Origin: Aurelia coerulea
Lineage: Eukaryota > Cnidaria > Scyphozoa > Semaeostomeae > Ulmaridae
DNA: 64,000 bases
Assembly (NCBI GenBank): GCA_039566865.1
Contig: CM076955.1
Coordinates: 2,501-66,500 of the forward strand
Direction of reading: 5' to 3'
The position numbers and the translations under genes are program-made. Under the pieces are notes generated by a model. The model ran no database searches. It was not told where the DNA came from and saw only the letters and a program-made list of their open reading frames with translations. This document shows positions 31,701 to 44,414 of this stretch, one piece after another; positions within the stretch are counted from its first letter, which is position 1; each line of letters opens with the position of its first letter.

Positions 31701-34700
31701 TTAAGGCCTAAATAGGCCATTTTACATGGGAATAAGGGTCAGGAAACATGTTTGGGGTTCTTCGGGACATTTTTAGGGGGTTTTGGCCGAAAATAAATTT
31801 TTTTTTTCAAAAATTTTCAAAATCGATTTAAGGCCTAAATAGGCCATTTTACATGGGAATAAGGGTCAGAAAACATGTTTGGGGTTCTTCGGGACATTTT
31901 TAGGGGGTTTTGGCTGAAAAAAAAAATTTTTTTTCAAAAATTTTTAAAATCAATTTAAGGCCTAAATAGGCCATTTTACATGGGAATAAGGGTCAGAAAA
32001 CATGTTTGGGGTTCTTCGGGACATTTTTAGGGGGTTTTGGCCGAAAAAAAAATTTTTTTTTCAAAAATTTTCAAAATCGATTTAAGGCCTAAATAGGCCA
32101 TTTTACATGGGAATAAGGGTCAGAAAACATGTTTGGGGTTCTTCGGGACATTTTTAGGGGGTTTTGGCTGAAAAAAAAAAATTTTTTTCAAAAATTTTCA
32201 AAATCGATTTAAGGCCTAAATAGGCCATTTTACATGGGAATAAGGGTCAGGAAACATGTTTGGGGTTCTTCGGGACATTTTTAGGGGGTTTTGGCCGAAA
32301 AAAAAATTTTTTTTTCAAAAATTTTCAAATTCGATTTAAGGCCTAAATAGGCCATTTTACATGGGAATAAGGGTCAGAAAACATGTTTGGGGTTCTTCGG
32401 GACATTTTTAGGGGGTTTTGGCCGAAAAAAAAATTTTTTTTCAAAAATTTTCTAAATCGATTTAAGGCCTAAATAGGCAATTTTACATGGGAATAAGGGT
32501 CAGGAAACATGTTTGGGGTTCTTTGGGACATTTTTAGGGGGTTTTGGCCGAAGAAAAATTTTTTTTTCAAAAATTTTCTAAATCGATTTAAGGCCTAAAT
32601 AGGCCATTTTACATGGGAATAAGGGTCAGGAAACATGTTTGGGGTTCTTTGGGACATTTTTAGGGGGTTTTAGCCGAAAAAAAATTTTTTTTTTCAAAAA
32701 TTTTCTAAATCGATTTAAGGCCTAAAAAGGCCATTTTACATGGGAATAAGGGTCAGAAAACATGTTTGGGGTTCTTCGGGACATTTTTAGGGGGTTTTGG
32801 CCGAAAATAAATTTTTTTTTTCAAAAATTTTCAAAATCGATTTAAGGCCTAAATAGGCCATTTTACATGGGAATAAGGGTCAGAAAACATGTTTGGGGTT
32901 CTTCGGGACATTTTTAGGGGGTTTTGGCTGAAAAAAAAAATTTTTTTTCAAAAATTTTTAAAATCGATTTAAGGCCTAAATAGGCCATTTTACATGGGAA
33001 TACGGGTCAGGAAACATGTTTGGGGTTCTTCGGGACATTTTTAGGGGGTTTTGGCCGAAAAAAAAATTTTTTTTTCAAAAATTTTCAAAATCGATTTAAG
33101 GCCTAAATAGGCCATTTTACATGGGAATAAGGGTCAGGAAACATGTTTGGGGTTCTTCGGGACATTTTTAGGGGGTTTTGGCCGAAAAAAATTTTTTTTT
33201 TCAAAAATTTTAAAAATCGAGTTAAGGCCTAAATAGGCCATTTTACATGGGAATAAGGGTCAGGAAACATGTTTGGGGTTCTTCGGGACATTTTTAGGGG
33301 GTTTTGGCCGAAAAAAAAATTTTTTTTCAAAAATTTTCAAATTCGATTTAAGGCCTAAATAGGCCTTTTTACATGGGAATAAGGGTCAGGAAACATGTTT
33401 GGGGTTCTTCGGGACATTTTTAGGGGGTTTTGGCCGAAAATAAATTTTTTTTTTCAAAAATTTTCAAAATCGATTTAAGGCCTAAATAGGCCATTTTACA
33501 TGGGAATAAGGGTCAGAAAACATGTTTGGGGTTCTTCGGGACATTTTTAGGGGGTTTTGGCTGAAAAAAAAAATTTTTTTTCAAAAATTTTTAAAATCGA
33601 TTTAAGGCCTAAATAGGCCATTTTACATGGGAATAAGGGTCAGGAAACATGTTTGGGGTTCTTTGGGACATTTTTAGGGGGTTTTGGCCGAAAATAAATT
33701 TTTTTTTTCAAAAATTTTCAAATTCGATTTAAGGCCTAAATAGGCAATTTTACATGGGAATAAGGGTCAGAAAACATGTTTGGGGTTCTTCGGGACATTT
33801 TTAGGGAGTTTTGGCCGAAAAAAAAATTTTTTTTTCAAAAATTTTCAAATTCGATTTAAGGCCTAAATAGGCCATTTTACATGGGAATAAGGGTCAGAAA
33901 ACATGTTTGGGGTTCTTCGGGACATTTTTAGGGGGTTTTGGCCGAAAAAAAATTTTTTTTTTCAAAAATTTTCAAATTCGATTTAAGGCCTAAATAGGCC
34001 ATTTTACATGGGAATAAGGGTCAGGAAACATGCTTGGGGTTCTTCGGGACATTTTTAGGGGGTTTTGGCCGAAAAAAAAAATTTTTTTTCAAAAATTTTC
34101 AAATTCGATTTAAGGCCTAAATAGGCCATTTTACATGGGAATAAGGGTCAGGAAACATGTTTGGGGTTCTTCGGGACATTTTTAGGGGGTTTTGGCCGAA
34201 AAAAATTTTTTTTTTCAAAAATTTTAAAAATCGATTTAAGGCCTAAATAGGCCATTTTACATGGGAATAAGGGTCAGAAAACATGTTTGGGGTTCTTCGG
34301 GACATTTTTAGGGGGTTTTGGCTGAAAAAAAAAATTTTTTTTCAAAAATTTTTAAAATCGATTTAAGGCCTAAATAGGCCATTTTACATGGGAATAAGGG
34401 TCAGGAAACATGTTTGGGGTTCTTCGGGACATTTTTAGGGGGTTTTGGCCGAAAAAAAATTTTTTTTTTCAAAAATTTTAAAAATCGATTTAAGGCCTAA
34501 ATAGGCCATTTTACATGGGAATAAGGGTCAGGAAACATGTTTGGGGTTCTTCAGGACATTTTTAGGGGGTTTTGGCCGAAAAAAAAATTTTTTTTCAAAA
34601 ATTTTCAAATTCGATTTAAGGCCTAAATAGGCCTTTTTACATGGGAATAAGGGTCAGGAAACATGTTTGGGGTTCTTCGGGACATTTTTAGGGGGTTTTG

Positions 34701-36995
34701 GCCGAAAATAATTTTTTTTTTTCAAAAATTTTCAAAATCGATTTAAGGCCTAAATAGGCCATTTTACATGGGAATAAGGGTCAGAAAACATGTTTGGGGT
34801 TCTTCGGGACATTTTTAGGGGGTTTTGGCTGAAAAAAAAAATTTTTTTTCAAAAATTTTTAAAATCGATTTAAGGCCTAAATAGGCCATTTTACATGGGA
34901 ATAAGGGTCAGGAAACATGTTTGGGGTTCTTTGGGACATTTTTAGGGGGTTTTGGCCGAAAATAAATTTTTTTTTTCAAAAATTTTCAAATTCGATTTAA
35001 GGCCTAAATAGGCAATTTTACATGGGAATAAGGGTCAGAAAACATGTTTGGGGTTCTTCGGGACATTTTTAGGGGGTTTTGGCCGAAAAAAAAATTTTTT
35101 TTTCAAAAATTTTCAAATTCGATTTAAGGCCTAAATAGGCCATTTTACATGGGAATAAGGGTCAGAAAACATGTTTGGGGTTCTTCGGGACATTTTTAGG
35201 GGGTTTTGGCCGAAAAAAAATTTTTTTTTTCAAAAATTTTCAAATTCGATTTAAGGCCTAAATAGGCCATTTTACATGGGAATAAGGGTCAGGAAACATG
35301 CTTGGGGTTCTTCGGGACATTTTTAGGGGGTTTTGGCCGAAAAAAAAAATTTTTTTTCAAAAATTTTCAAATTCGATTTAAGGCCTAAATAGGCCATTTT
35401 ACATGGGAATAAGGGTCAGGAAACATGTTTGGGGTTCTTCGGGACATTTTTAGGGGGTTTTGGCCGAAAAAAATTTTTTTTTCAAAAATTTTAAAAATCG
35501 ATTTAAGGCCTAAATAGGCCATTTTACATGGGAATAAGGGTCAGAAAACATGTTTGGGGTTCTTCGGGACATTTTTAGGGGGTTTTGGCTGAAAAAAAAA
35601 ATTTTTTTTCAAAAATTTTTAAAATCGATTTAAGGCCTAAATAGGCCATTTTACATGGGAATAAGGGTCAGGAAACATGTTTGGGGTTCTTCGGAACATT
35701 TTTAGGGGGTTTTGGCCGAAAAAAAAATTTTTTTTTCAAAAATTTTCAAATTCGATTTAAGGCCTAAATAGGCCATTTTACATGGGAATAAGGGTCAGGA
35801 AAAATGTTTGGGGTTCTTCGGGACATTTTTAGGGGGTTTTGGCCGAAAAAAAATTTTTTTTTTCAAAAATTTTCAAATTCGATTTAAGGCCTAAATAGGC
35901 CATTTTACATGGGAATAAGGGTCAGGAAACATGTTTGGGGTTCTTCGGGACATTTTTAGGGGGTTTTGGCCGAAAAAAATTTTTTTTTTTCAAAAATTTT
36001 AAAAATCGAGTTAAGGCCTAAATAGGCCATTTTACATGGGAATAAGGGTCAGGAAACATGTTTGGGGTTCTTCGGGACATTTTTAGGGGGTTTTGGCTGA
36101 AAAAAAAAATTTTTTTTCAAAAATTTTTAAAATCGATTTAAGGCCTAAATAGGCCATTTTACATGGGAATAAGGGTCAGGAATCATGTTTGGTGTTCTTC
36201 AGGACATTTTTAGGGGGTTTTGGCCGAAAAAAAATTTTTTTTTTCAAAAATTTTCAAATTCGATTTAAGGCCTAAATAGGCCATTTTACATGGGAATAAG
36301 GGTCAGGAAACATGCTTGGGGTTCTTCGGGACATTTTTAGGGGGTTTTGGCCGAAAAAAAATTTTTTTTTTCAAAAATTTTCAAATTCGATTTAAGGCCT
36401 AAATAGGCCATTTTACATGGGAATAAGGGTCAGGAAACATGTTTGGGGTTCTTCGGGACATTTTTAGGGGGTTTTGGCCGAAAAAAATTTTTTTTTTTCA
36501 AAAATTTTAAAAATCGAGTTAAGGCCTAAATAGGCCATTTTACATGGGAATAAGGGTCAGGAAACATGTTTGGGGTTCTTCGGGACATTTTTAGGGGGTT
36601 TTGGCTGAAAAAAAAAATTTTTTTTCAAAAATTTTTAAAATCGATTTAAGGCCTAAATAGGCCATTTTACATGGGAATAAGGGTCAGGAAACATGTTTGG
36701 GGTTCTTCGGGACATTTTTAGGGGGTTTTGGCCGAAAATAAATTTTTTTTTTCAAAAATTTTCAAATTCGATTTAAGGCCTAAATAGGCAATTTTACATG
36801 GGAATAAGGGTCAGAAAACATGTTTGGGGTTCTTCGGGACATTTTTAGGGAGTTTTGGCCGAAAAAAAAATTTTTTTTTCAAAAATTTTCAAATTCGATT
36901 TAAGGCCTAAATAGGCCATTTTACATGGGAATAAGGGTCAGGAAACATGTTTGGGGTTCTTCGGGACATTTTTAGGGGGTTTTGGCCGAAAATAA

Positions 36996-37500
36996 CTGCA
37001 TTTTCATCACGGTTTTTCTCTCTGTTCTGGCCTTGCTGAGTCTACATAATGGTTTCTTTTGACTCTTTAGCCATTTCAGTTCTCCTTCTGGTTTTCTTGT
37101 TCGCCATTACAATACTTCAGTAGATAAAATTTCAAAATAACTGTGAACGATTTGTTGAGACACAGCAATACGATGTTTGATTCAGATTCAGAGCGAGATG
37201 CAACATGATTTAGAGGCTGACTACTGTACATAGGGCGTCCATAGTGTTAGTCCTGTCACATGGCTTCCAGTTGAGCTTTTTGGGGGACTTATAACATTGT
37301 TTTGGGAGTTAATTCATGTTGCTAAGGCGTTGCTATGGAGGTATAAACATGACCACTCCTTGTTTACTTCAATTTACAGCAAAGCAGCTGTCCATGAAAT
37401 GAAATGTACAGCTGGATTCTGCATTAGTAAGGTTATTTGGACCCTATACCGACAAAATAAAAAATTCAAAATTTTGAACTTCTAAATGGAGGGAACCACC
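36996..37500 (+). repeat. 505-bp conserved block within satellite, copy 2
   Basis: Same block and same junctions as copy 1. Private difference: CACATGGCTTCC instead of CACAAGGCTTCC. The preceding monomer carries AGGCAATTTTAC and AGGGAGTTTTGG; the following one carries AGGCCTTTTTAC and CATTTTGAGGGGG, marks shared with other copies. Confidence 0.9.
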
Positions 37501-40500
37501 TTAAGGCCTAAATAGGCCTTTTTACATGGGAATAAGGGTCAGGAAACATGTTTGGGGTTCTTCGGGACATTTTGAGGGGGTTTTGGCCGAAAAAAAAAAA
37601 AAATTTTTTTTCAAAAATTTTCAAATTCGATTTAAGGCCTAAATAGGCCATTTTACATGGGAATAAGGGTCAGGAAACATGTTTGGGGTTCTTCGGGTCA
37701 TTTTTAGGGGGTTTTGGCCGAAAATAAATTTTTTTTTTCAAAAATTTTCAAAATCGATTTAAGGCCTAAATAGGCCATTTTACATGGGAATAAGGGTCAG
37801 GAAACATGTTTGGGGTTCTTCGGGACATTTTTAGGGGGTTTTGGCCGAAAATAAATTTTTTTTTTCAAAAATTTTCAAAATCGATTTAAGGCCTAAATAG
37901 GCCATTTTACATGGGAATAAGGGTCAGAAAACATGTTTGGGGTTCTTCGGGACATTTTTAGGGGGTTTTGGCTGAAAAAAAAAATTTTTTTTCAAAAATT
38001 TTTAAAATCGATTTAAGGCCTAAATAGGCCATTTTACATGGGAATAAGGGTCAGAAAACATGTTTGGGGTTCTTCGGGACATTTTTAGGGGGTTTTGGCC
38101 GAAAAAAAAATTTTTTTTTCAAAAATTTTCAAATTCGATTTAAGGCCTAAATAGGCCATTTTACATGGGAATAAGGGTCAGGAAACATGCTTGGGGTTCT
38201 TCGGGACATTTTTAGGGGGTTTTGGCCGAAAAAAAAAATTTTTTTTCAAAAATTTTCAAATTCGATTTAAGGCCTAAATAGGCCATTTTACATGGGAATA
38301 AGGGTCAGAAAACATGTTTGGGGTTCTTCGGGACATTTTTAGGGGGTTTTGGCTGAAAAAAAAATTTTTTTTTCAAAAATTTTTAAAATCGATTTAAGGC
38401 CTAAATAGGCCATTTTACATGGGAATAAGGGTCAGGAAACATGTTTGGGGTTCTTCGGGACATTTTTAGGGGGTTTTGGCCGAAAAAAAAATTTTTTTTT
38501 CAAAAATTTTCAAATTCGATTTAAGGCCTAAATAGGCCATTTTACATGGGAATAAGGGTCAGAAAACATGTTTGGGGTTCTTCGGGACATTTTTAGGGGG
38601 TTTTGGCCGAAAAAAAAATTTTTTTTCAAAAATTTTCTAAATCGATTTAAGGCCTAAATAGGCAATTTTACATGGGAATAAGGGTCAGGAAACATGTTTG
38701 GGGTTCTTTGGGACATTTTTAGGGGGTTTTGGCCGAAAAAAAAGTTTTTTTTTCAAAAATTTTCTAAATCGATTTAAGGCCTAAATAGGCCATTTTACAT
38801 GGGAATAAGGGTCAGGAAACATGTTTGGGGTTCTTTGGGACATTTTTAGGGGGTTTAAGCCGAAAAAAATTTTTTTTTTCAAAAATTTTCTAAATCGATT
38901 TAAGGCCTAAATAGGCCATTTTACATGGGAATAAGGGTCAGAAAACATGTTTGGGGTTCTTCGGGACATTTTTAGGGGGTTTTGGCCGAAAATAAATTTT
39001 TTTTTTCAAAAATTTTCAAAATCGATTTAAGGCCTAAATAGGCCATTTTACATGGGAATAAGGGTCAGAAAACATGTTTGGGGTTCTTCGGGACATTTTT
39101 AGGGGGTTTTGGCTGAAAAAAAAAATTTTTCTTCAAAAATTTTTAAAATCGATTTAAGGCCTAAATAGGCCATTTTACATGGGAATACGGGTCAGGAAAC
39201 ATGTTTGGGGTTCTTCGGGACATTTTTAGGGGGTTTTGGCCGAAAAAAAATTTTTTTTTCAAAAATTTTCAAAATCGATTTAAGGCCTAAATAGGCCATT
39301 TTACATGGGAATAAGGGTCAGGAAACATGTTTGGGGTTCTTCGGGACATTTTTAGGGGGTTTTGGCCGAAAAAAAATTTTATTTTTCAAAAATTTTAAAA
39401 ATCGAGTTAAGGCCTAAATAGGCCATTTTACATGGGAATAAGGGTCAGGAAACATGTTTGGGGTTCTTCAGGACATTTTTAGGGGGTTTTGGCCGAAAAA
39501 AAAATTTTTTTTCAAAAATTTTCAAATTCGATTTAAGGCCTAAATAGGCCTTTTTACATGGGAATAAGGGTCAGGAAACATGTTTGGGGTTCTTCGGGAC
39601 ATTTTTAGGGGGTTTTGGCCGAAAAAAAATTTTTTTTTTCAAAAATTTTCAAAATCGATTTAAGGCCTAAATAGGCCATTTTACATGGGAATAAGGGTCA
39701 GGAAACATGTTTGGGGTTCTTTGGGACATTTTTAGGGGGTTTTAGCCGAAAAAAAATTTTTTTTTTCAAAAATTTTCTAAATCGATTTAAGGCCTAAATA
39801 GGCCATTTTACATGGGAATAAGGGTCAGAAAACATGTTTGGGGTTCTTCGGGACATTTTTAGGGGGTTTTGGCCGAAAATAAATTTTTTTTTTCAAAAAT
39901 TTTCAAAATCGATTTAAGGCCTAAATAGGCCATTTTACATGGGAATAAGGGTCAGAAAACATGTTTGGGGTTCTTCGGGACATTTTTAGGGGGTTTTGGC
40001 TGAAAAAAAAAATTTTTTTTCAAAAATTTTTAAAATCGATTTAAGGCCTAAATAGGCCATTTTACATGGGAATACGGGTCAGGAAACATGTTTGGGGTTC
40101 TTCGGGACATTTTTAGGGGGTTTTGGCCGAAAAAAAAATTTTTTTTTCAAAAATTTTCAAAATCGATTTAAGGCCTAAATAGGCCATTTTACATGGGAAT
40201 AAGGGTCAGGAAACATGTTTGGGGTTCTTCGGGACATTTTTAGGGGGTTTTGGCCGAAAAAAAATTTTTTTTTTCAAAAATTTTAAAAATCGAGTTAAGG
40301 CCTAAATAGGCCATTTTACATGGGAATAAGTGTCAGGAAACATGTTTGGGGTTCTTCAGGACATTTTTAGGGGGTTTTGGCCGAAAAAAAAATTTTTTTT
40401 CAAAAATTTTCAAATTCGATTTAAGGCCTAAATAGGCCTTTTTACATGGGAATAAGGGTCAGGAAACATGTTTGGGGTTCTTCGGGACATTTTTAGGGGG

Positions 40501-40896
40501 TTTTGGTCGAAAATAAATTTTTTTTTTCAAAAATTTTCAAAATCGATTTAAGGCCTAAATAGGCCATTTTACATGGGAATAAGGGTCAGAAAACATGTTT
40601 GGGGTTCTTCGGGACATTTTTAGGGGGTTTTGGCTGAAAAAAAAAATTTTTTTTCAAAAATTTTTAAAATCGATTTAAGGCCTAAATAGGCCATTTTACA
40701 TGGGAATAAGGGTCAGGAAACATGTTTGGGGTTCTTTGGGACATTTTTAGGGGGTTTTGGCCGAAATAAATTTTTTTTTTCAAAAATTTTCAAATTCGAT
40801 TTAAGGCCTAAATAGGCCATTTTACATGGGAATAAGGGTCAGGAAACATGTTTGGGGTTCTTCGGGACATTTTTAGGGGGTTTTGGCCGAAAATAA

Positions 40897-41402
40897 CTGC
40901 ATTTTCATCACGGTTTTTCTCTCTGTTCTGGCCTTGCTGAGTCTACATAATGGTTTCTTTTGACTCTTTAGCCATTTCAGTTCTCCTTCTGGTTTTCTTG
41001 TTCGCCATTACAATACTTCAGTAGATAAAATTTCAAAATAACTGTGAACGATTTGTTGAGACACAGCAATACGATGTTTGATTCAGATTCAGAGCGAGAT
41101 GCAACATGATTTAGAGGCTGACTACTGTACATAGGGCGTCCATAGTGTTAGTCCTGTCACAAGGCTTCCAGTTGAGCTTTTTTGGGGGACTTATAACATT
41201 GTTTTGGGAGTTAATTCATGTTGCTAAGGCGTTGCTATGGAGGTATAAACATGACCACTCCTTGTTTACTTCAATTTACAGCAAAGCAGCTGTCCATGAA
41301 ATGAAATGTACAGCTGGATTCTGCATTAGTAAGGTTATTTGGACCCTATACCGACAAAATAAAAAATTCAAAATTTTGAACTTCTAAATGGAGGGAACCA
41401 CC
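40897..41402 (+). repeat. 506-bp conserved block within satellite, copy 3
   Basis: Same block, with one extra T in the run near 41180 (GAGCTTTTTTGGGGG). The extra base moves the plus-strand frame and lets it extend upstream to 80 codons, which argues against a maintained coding sequence. It is preceded by an ordinary monomer rather than the AGGGAG-marked one, and followed by the CATTTTGAGGGGG-marked one. Confidence 0.9.
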
Positions 41403-43909
41403 TTAAGGCCTAAATAGGCCTTTTTACATGGGAATAAGGGTCAGGAAACATGTTTGGGGTTCTTCGGGACATTTTGAGGGGGTTTTGGCCGAAAAAAAAA
41501 TTTTTTTTTCAAAAATTTTCAAATTCGATTTCAGGCCTAAATAGGCCATTTTACATGGGAATAAGGGTCAGGAAACATGTTTGGGGTTCTTCGGGACATT
41601 TTTAGGGGGTTTTGGCCGAAAATAAATTTTTTTTTTCAAAAATTTTCAAAATCGATTTAAGGCCTAAATAGGCCATTTTACATGGGAATAAGGGTCAGGA
41701 AACATGTTTGGGGTTCTTCGGGACATTTTTAGGGGGTTTTGGCCGAAAATAAATTTTTTTTTTCAAAAATTTTCAAAATCGATTTAAGGCCTAAATAGGC
41801 CATTTTACATGGGAATAAGGGTCAGGAAACATGTTTGGGGTTCTTCAGGACATTTTTAGGGGGTTTTGGCCGAAAAAAAAATTTTTTTTGAAAAATTTTC
41901 AAATTCGATTTAAGGCCTAAATAGGCCTTTTTACATGGGAATAAGGGTCAGGAAACATGTTTGGGGTTCTTCGGGACATTTTTAGGGGGTTTTGGCCGAA
42001 AATAAATTTTTTTTTTCAAAAATTTTCAAAATCGATTTAAGGCCTAAATAGGCCATTTTACATGGGAATAAGGGTCAGGAAACATGTTTGGGGTTCTTCA
42101 GGACATTTTTAGGGGGTTTTGGCCGAAAAAAAAATTTTTTTTGAAAAATTTTCAAATTCGATTTAAGGCCTAAATAGGCCTTTTTACATGGGAATAAGGG
42201 TCAGGAAACATGTTTGGGGTTCTTCGGGACATTTTTAGGGGGTTTTGGCCGAAAATAAATTTTTTTTTTCAAAAATTTTCAAAATCGATTTAAGGCCTAA
42301 ATAGGCCATTTTACATGGGAATAAGGGTCAGGAAACATGTTTGGGGTTCTTCGGGACATTTTTAGGGGGTTTTGGCCGAAAAAAAATTTTTTTTTTCAAA
42401 AATTTTCAAATTCGATTTAAGGCCTAAATAGGCCATTTTACATGGGAATAAGGGTCAGGAAACATGCTTGGGGTTCTTCGGGACATTTTTAGGGGGTTTT
42501 GGCCGAAAAAAAAAATTTTTTTTCAAAAATTTTTAAAATCGATTTAAGGCCTAAATAGGCCATTTTACATGGGAATAAGGGTCAGGAAACATGTTTGGGG
42601 TTCTTCGGGACATTTTTAGGGGGTTTTGGCCGAAAAAAAAATTTTTTTTTCAAAAATTTTCAAATTCGATTTAAGGCCTAAATAGGCCATTTTACATGGG
42701 AATAAGGGTCAGGAAAAATGTTTGGGGTTCTTCGGGACATTTTTAGGGGGTTTTGGCCGAAAAAAAAATTTTTTTTTCAAAAATTTTCAAATTCGATTTA
42801 AGGCCTAAATAGGCCATTTTACATGGGAATAAGGGTCAGGAAACATGCTTGGGGTTCTTCGGGACATTTTTAGGGGGTTTTGGCCGAAAAAAAAAAATTT
42901 TTTTCAAAAATTTTCAAATTCGATTTAAGGCCTAAATAGGCCATTTTACATGGGAATAAGGGTCAGGAAACATGTTTGGGGTTCTTCAAGACATTTTTAG
43001 GGGGTTTTGGCCGAAAAAAAATTTTTTTTTTCAAAAATTTTAAAAATCGATTTAAGGCCTAAATAGGCCATTTTACATGGGAATAAGGGTCAGGAAACAT
43101 GTTTGGGGTTCTTCAGGACATTTTTAGGGTGTTTTGGCCGAAAAAAAAATTTTTTTTGAAAAATTTTCAAATTCGATTTAAGGCCTAAATAGGCCATTTT
43201 ACATGGGAATAAGGGTCAGGAAACATGTTTGGGGTTCTTCGGGACATTTTTAGGGGGTTTTGGCCGAAAATAAATTTTTTTTTTCAAAAATTTTCAAAAT
43301 CGATTTAAGGCCTAAATAGGCCATTTTACATGGGAATAAGGGTCAGGAAACATGTTTGGGGTTCTTCGGGACATTTTTAGGGGGTTTTGGCCGAAAAAAT
43401 TTTTTTTTTTTCAAAAATTTTCAAATTCGATTTAAGGCCTAAATAGGTTTTTTTACATGGGAATAAGGGTCAGGAAACATGTTTGGGGTTCTTCGGGACA
43501 TTTTTAGGGGGTTTTGGCCGAAAATAAATTTTTTTTTTCAAAAATTTTTAAAATCGATTTAAGGCCTAAATAGGCCATTTTACATGGGAATAAGGGTCAG
43601 GAAACATGTTTGGGGTTCTTCGGGACATTTTTAGGGGGTTTTGGCCGAAAATAAATTTTTTTTTTCAAAAATTTTCAAATTCGATTTAAGGCCTAAATAG
43701 GCAATTTTACATGGGAATAAGGGTCAGAAAACATGTTTGGGGTTCTTCGGGACATTTTTAGGGAGTTTTGGCCGAAAAAAAAATTTTTTTTTTCAAAAAT
43801 TTTCAAATTCGATTTAAGGCCTAAATAGGCCATTTTACATGGGAATAAGGGTCAGGAAACATGTTTGGGGTTCTTCGGGACATTTTTAGGGGGTTTTGGC
43901 CGAAAATAA

Positions 43910-44414
43910 CTGCATTTTCATCACGGTTTTTCTCTCTGTTCTGGCCTTGCTGAGTCTACATAATGGTTTCTTTTGACTCTTTAGCCATTTCAGTTCTCCT
44001 TCTGGTTTTCTTGTTCGCCATTACAATACTTCAGTAGATAAAATTTCAAAATAACTGTGAACGATTTGTTGAGACACAGCAATACGATGTTTGATTCAGA
44101 TTCAGAGCGAGATGCAACATGATTTAGAGGCTGACTACTGTACATAGGGCGTCCATAGTGTTAGTCCTGTCACAAGGCTTCCAGTTGAGCTTTTTGGGGG
44201 ACTTATAACATTGTTTTGGGAGTTAATTCATGTTGCTAAGGCGTTGCTATGGAGGTATAAACATGACCACTCCTTGTTTACTTCAATTTACAGCAAAGCA
44301 GCTGTCCATGAAATGAAATGTACAGCTGGATTCTGCATTAGTAAGGTTATTTGGACCCTATACCGACAAAATAAAAAATTCAAAATTTTGAACTTCTAAA
44401 TGGAGGGAACCACC
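43910..44414 (+). repeat. 505-bp conserved block within satellite, copy 4
   Basis: Same block, matching the majority sequence of the five. Upstream monomer marked by AGGCAATTTTAC / AGGGAGTTTTGG, downstream monomer by CATTTTGAGGGGG. Confidence 0.9.
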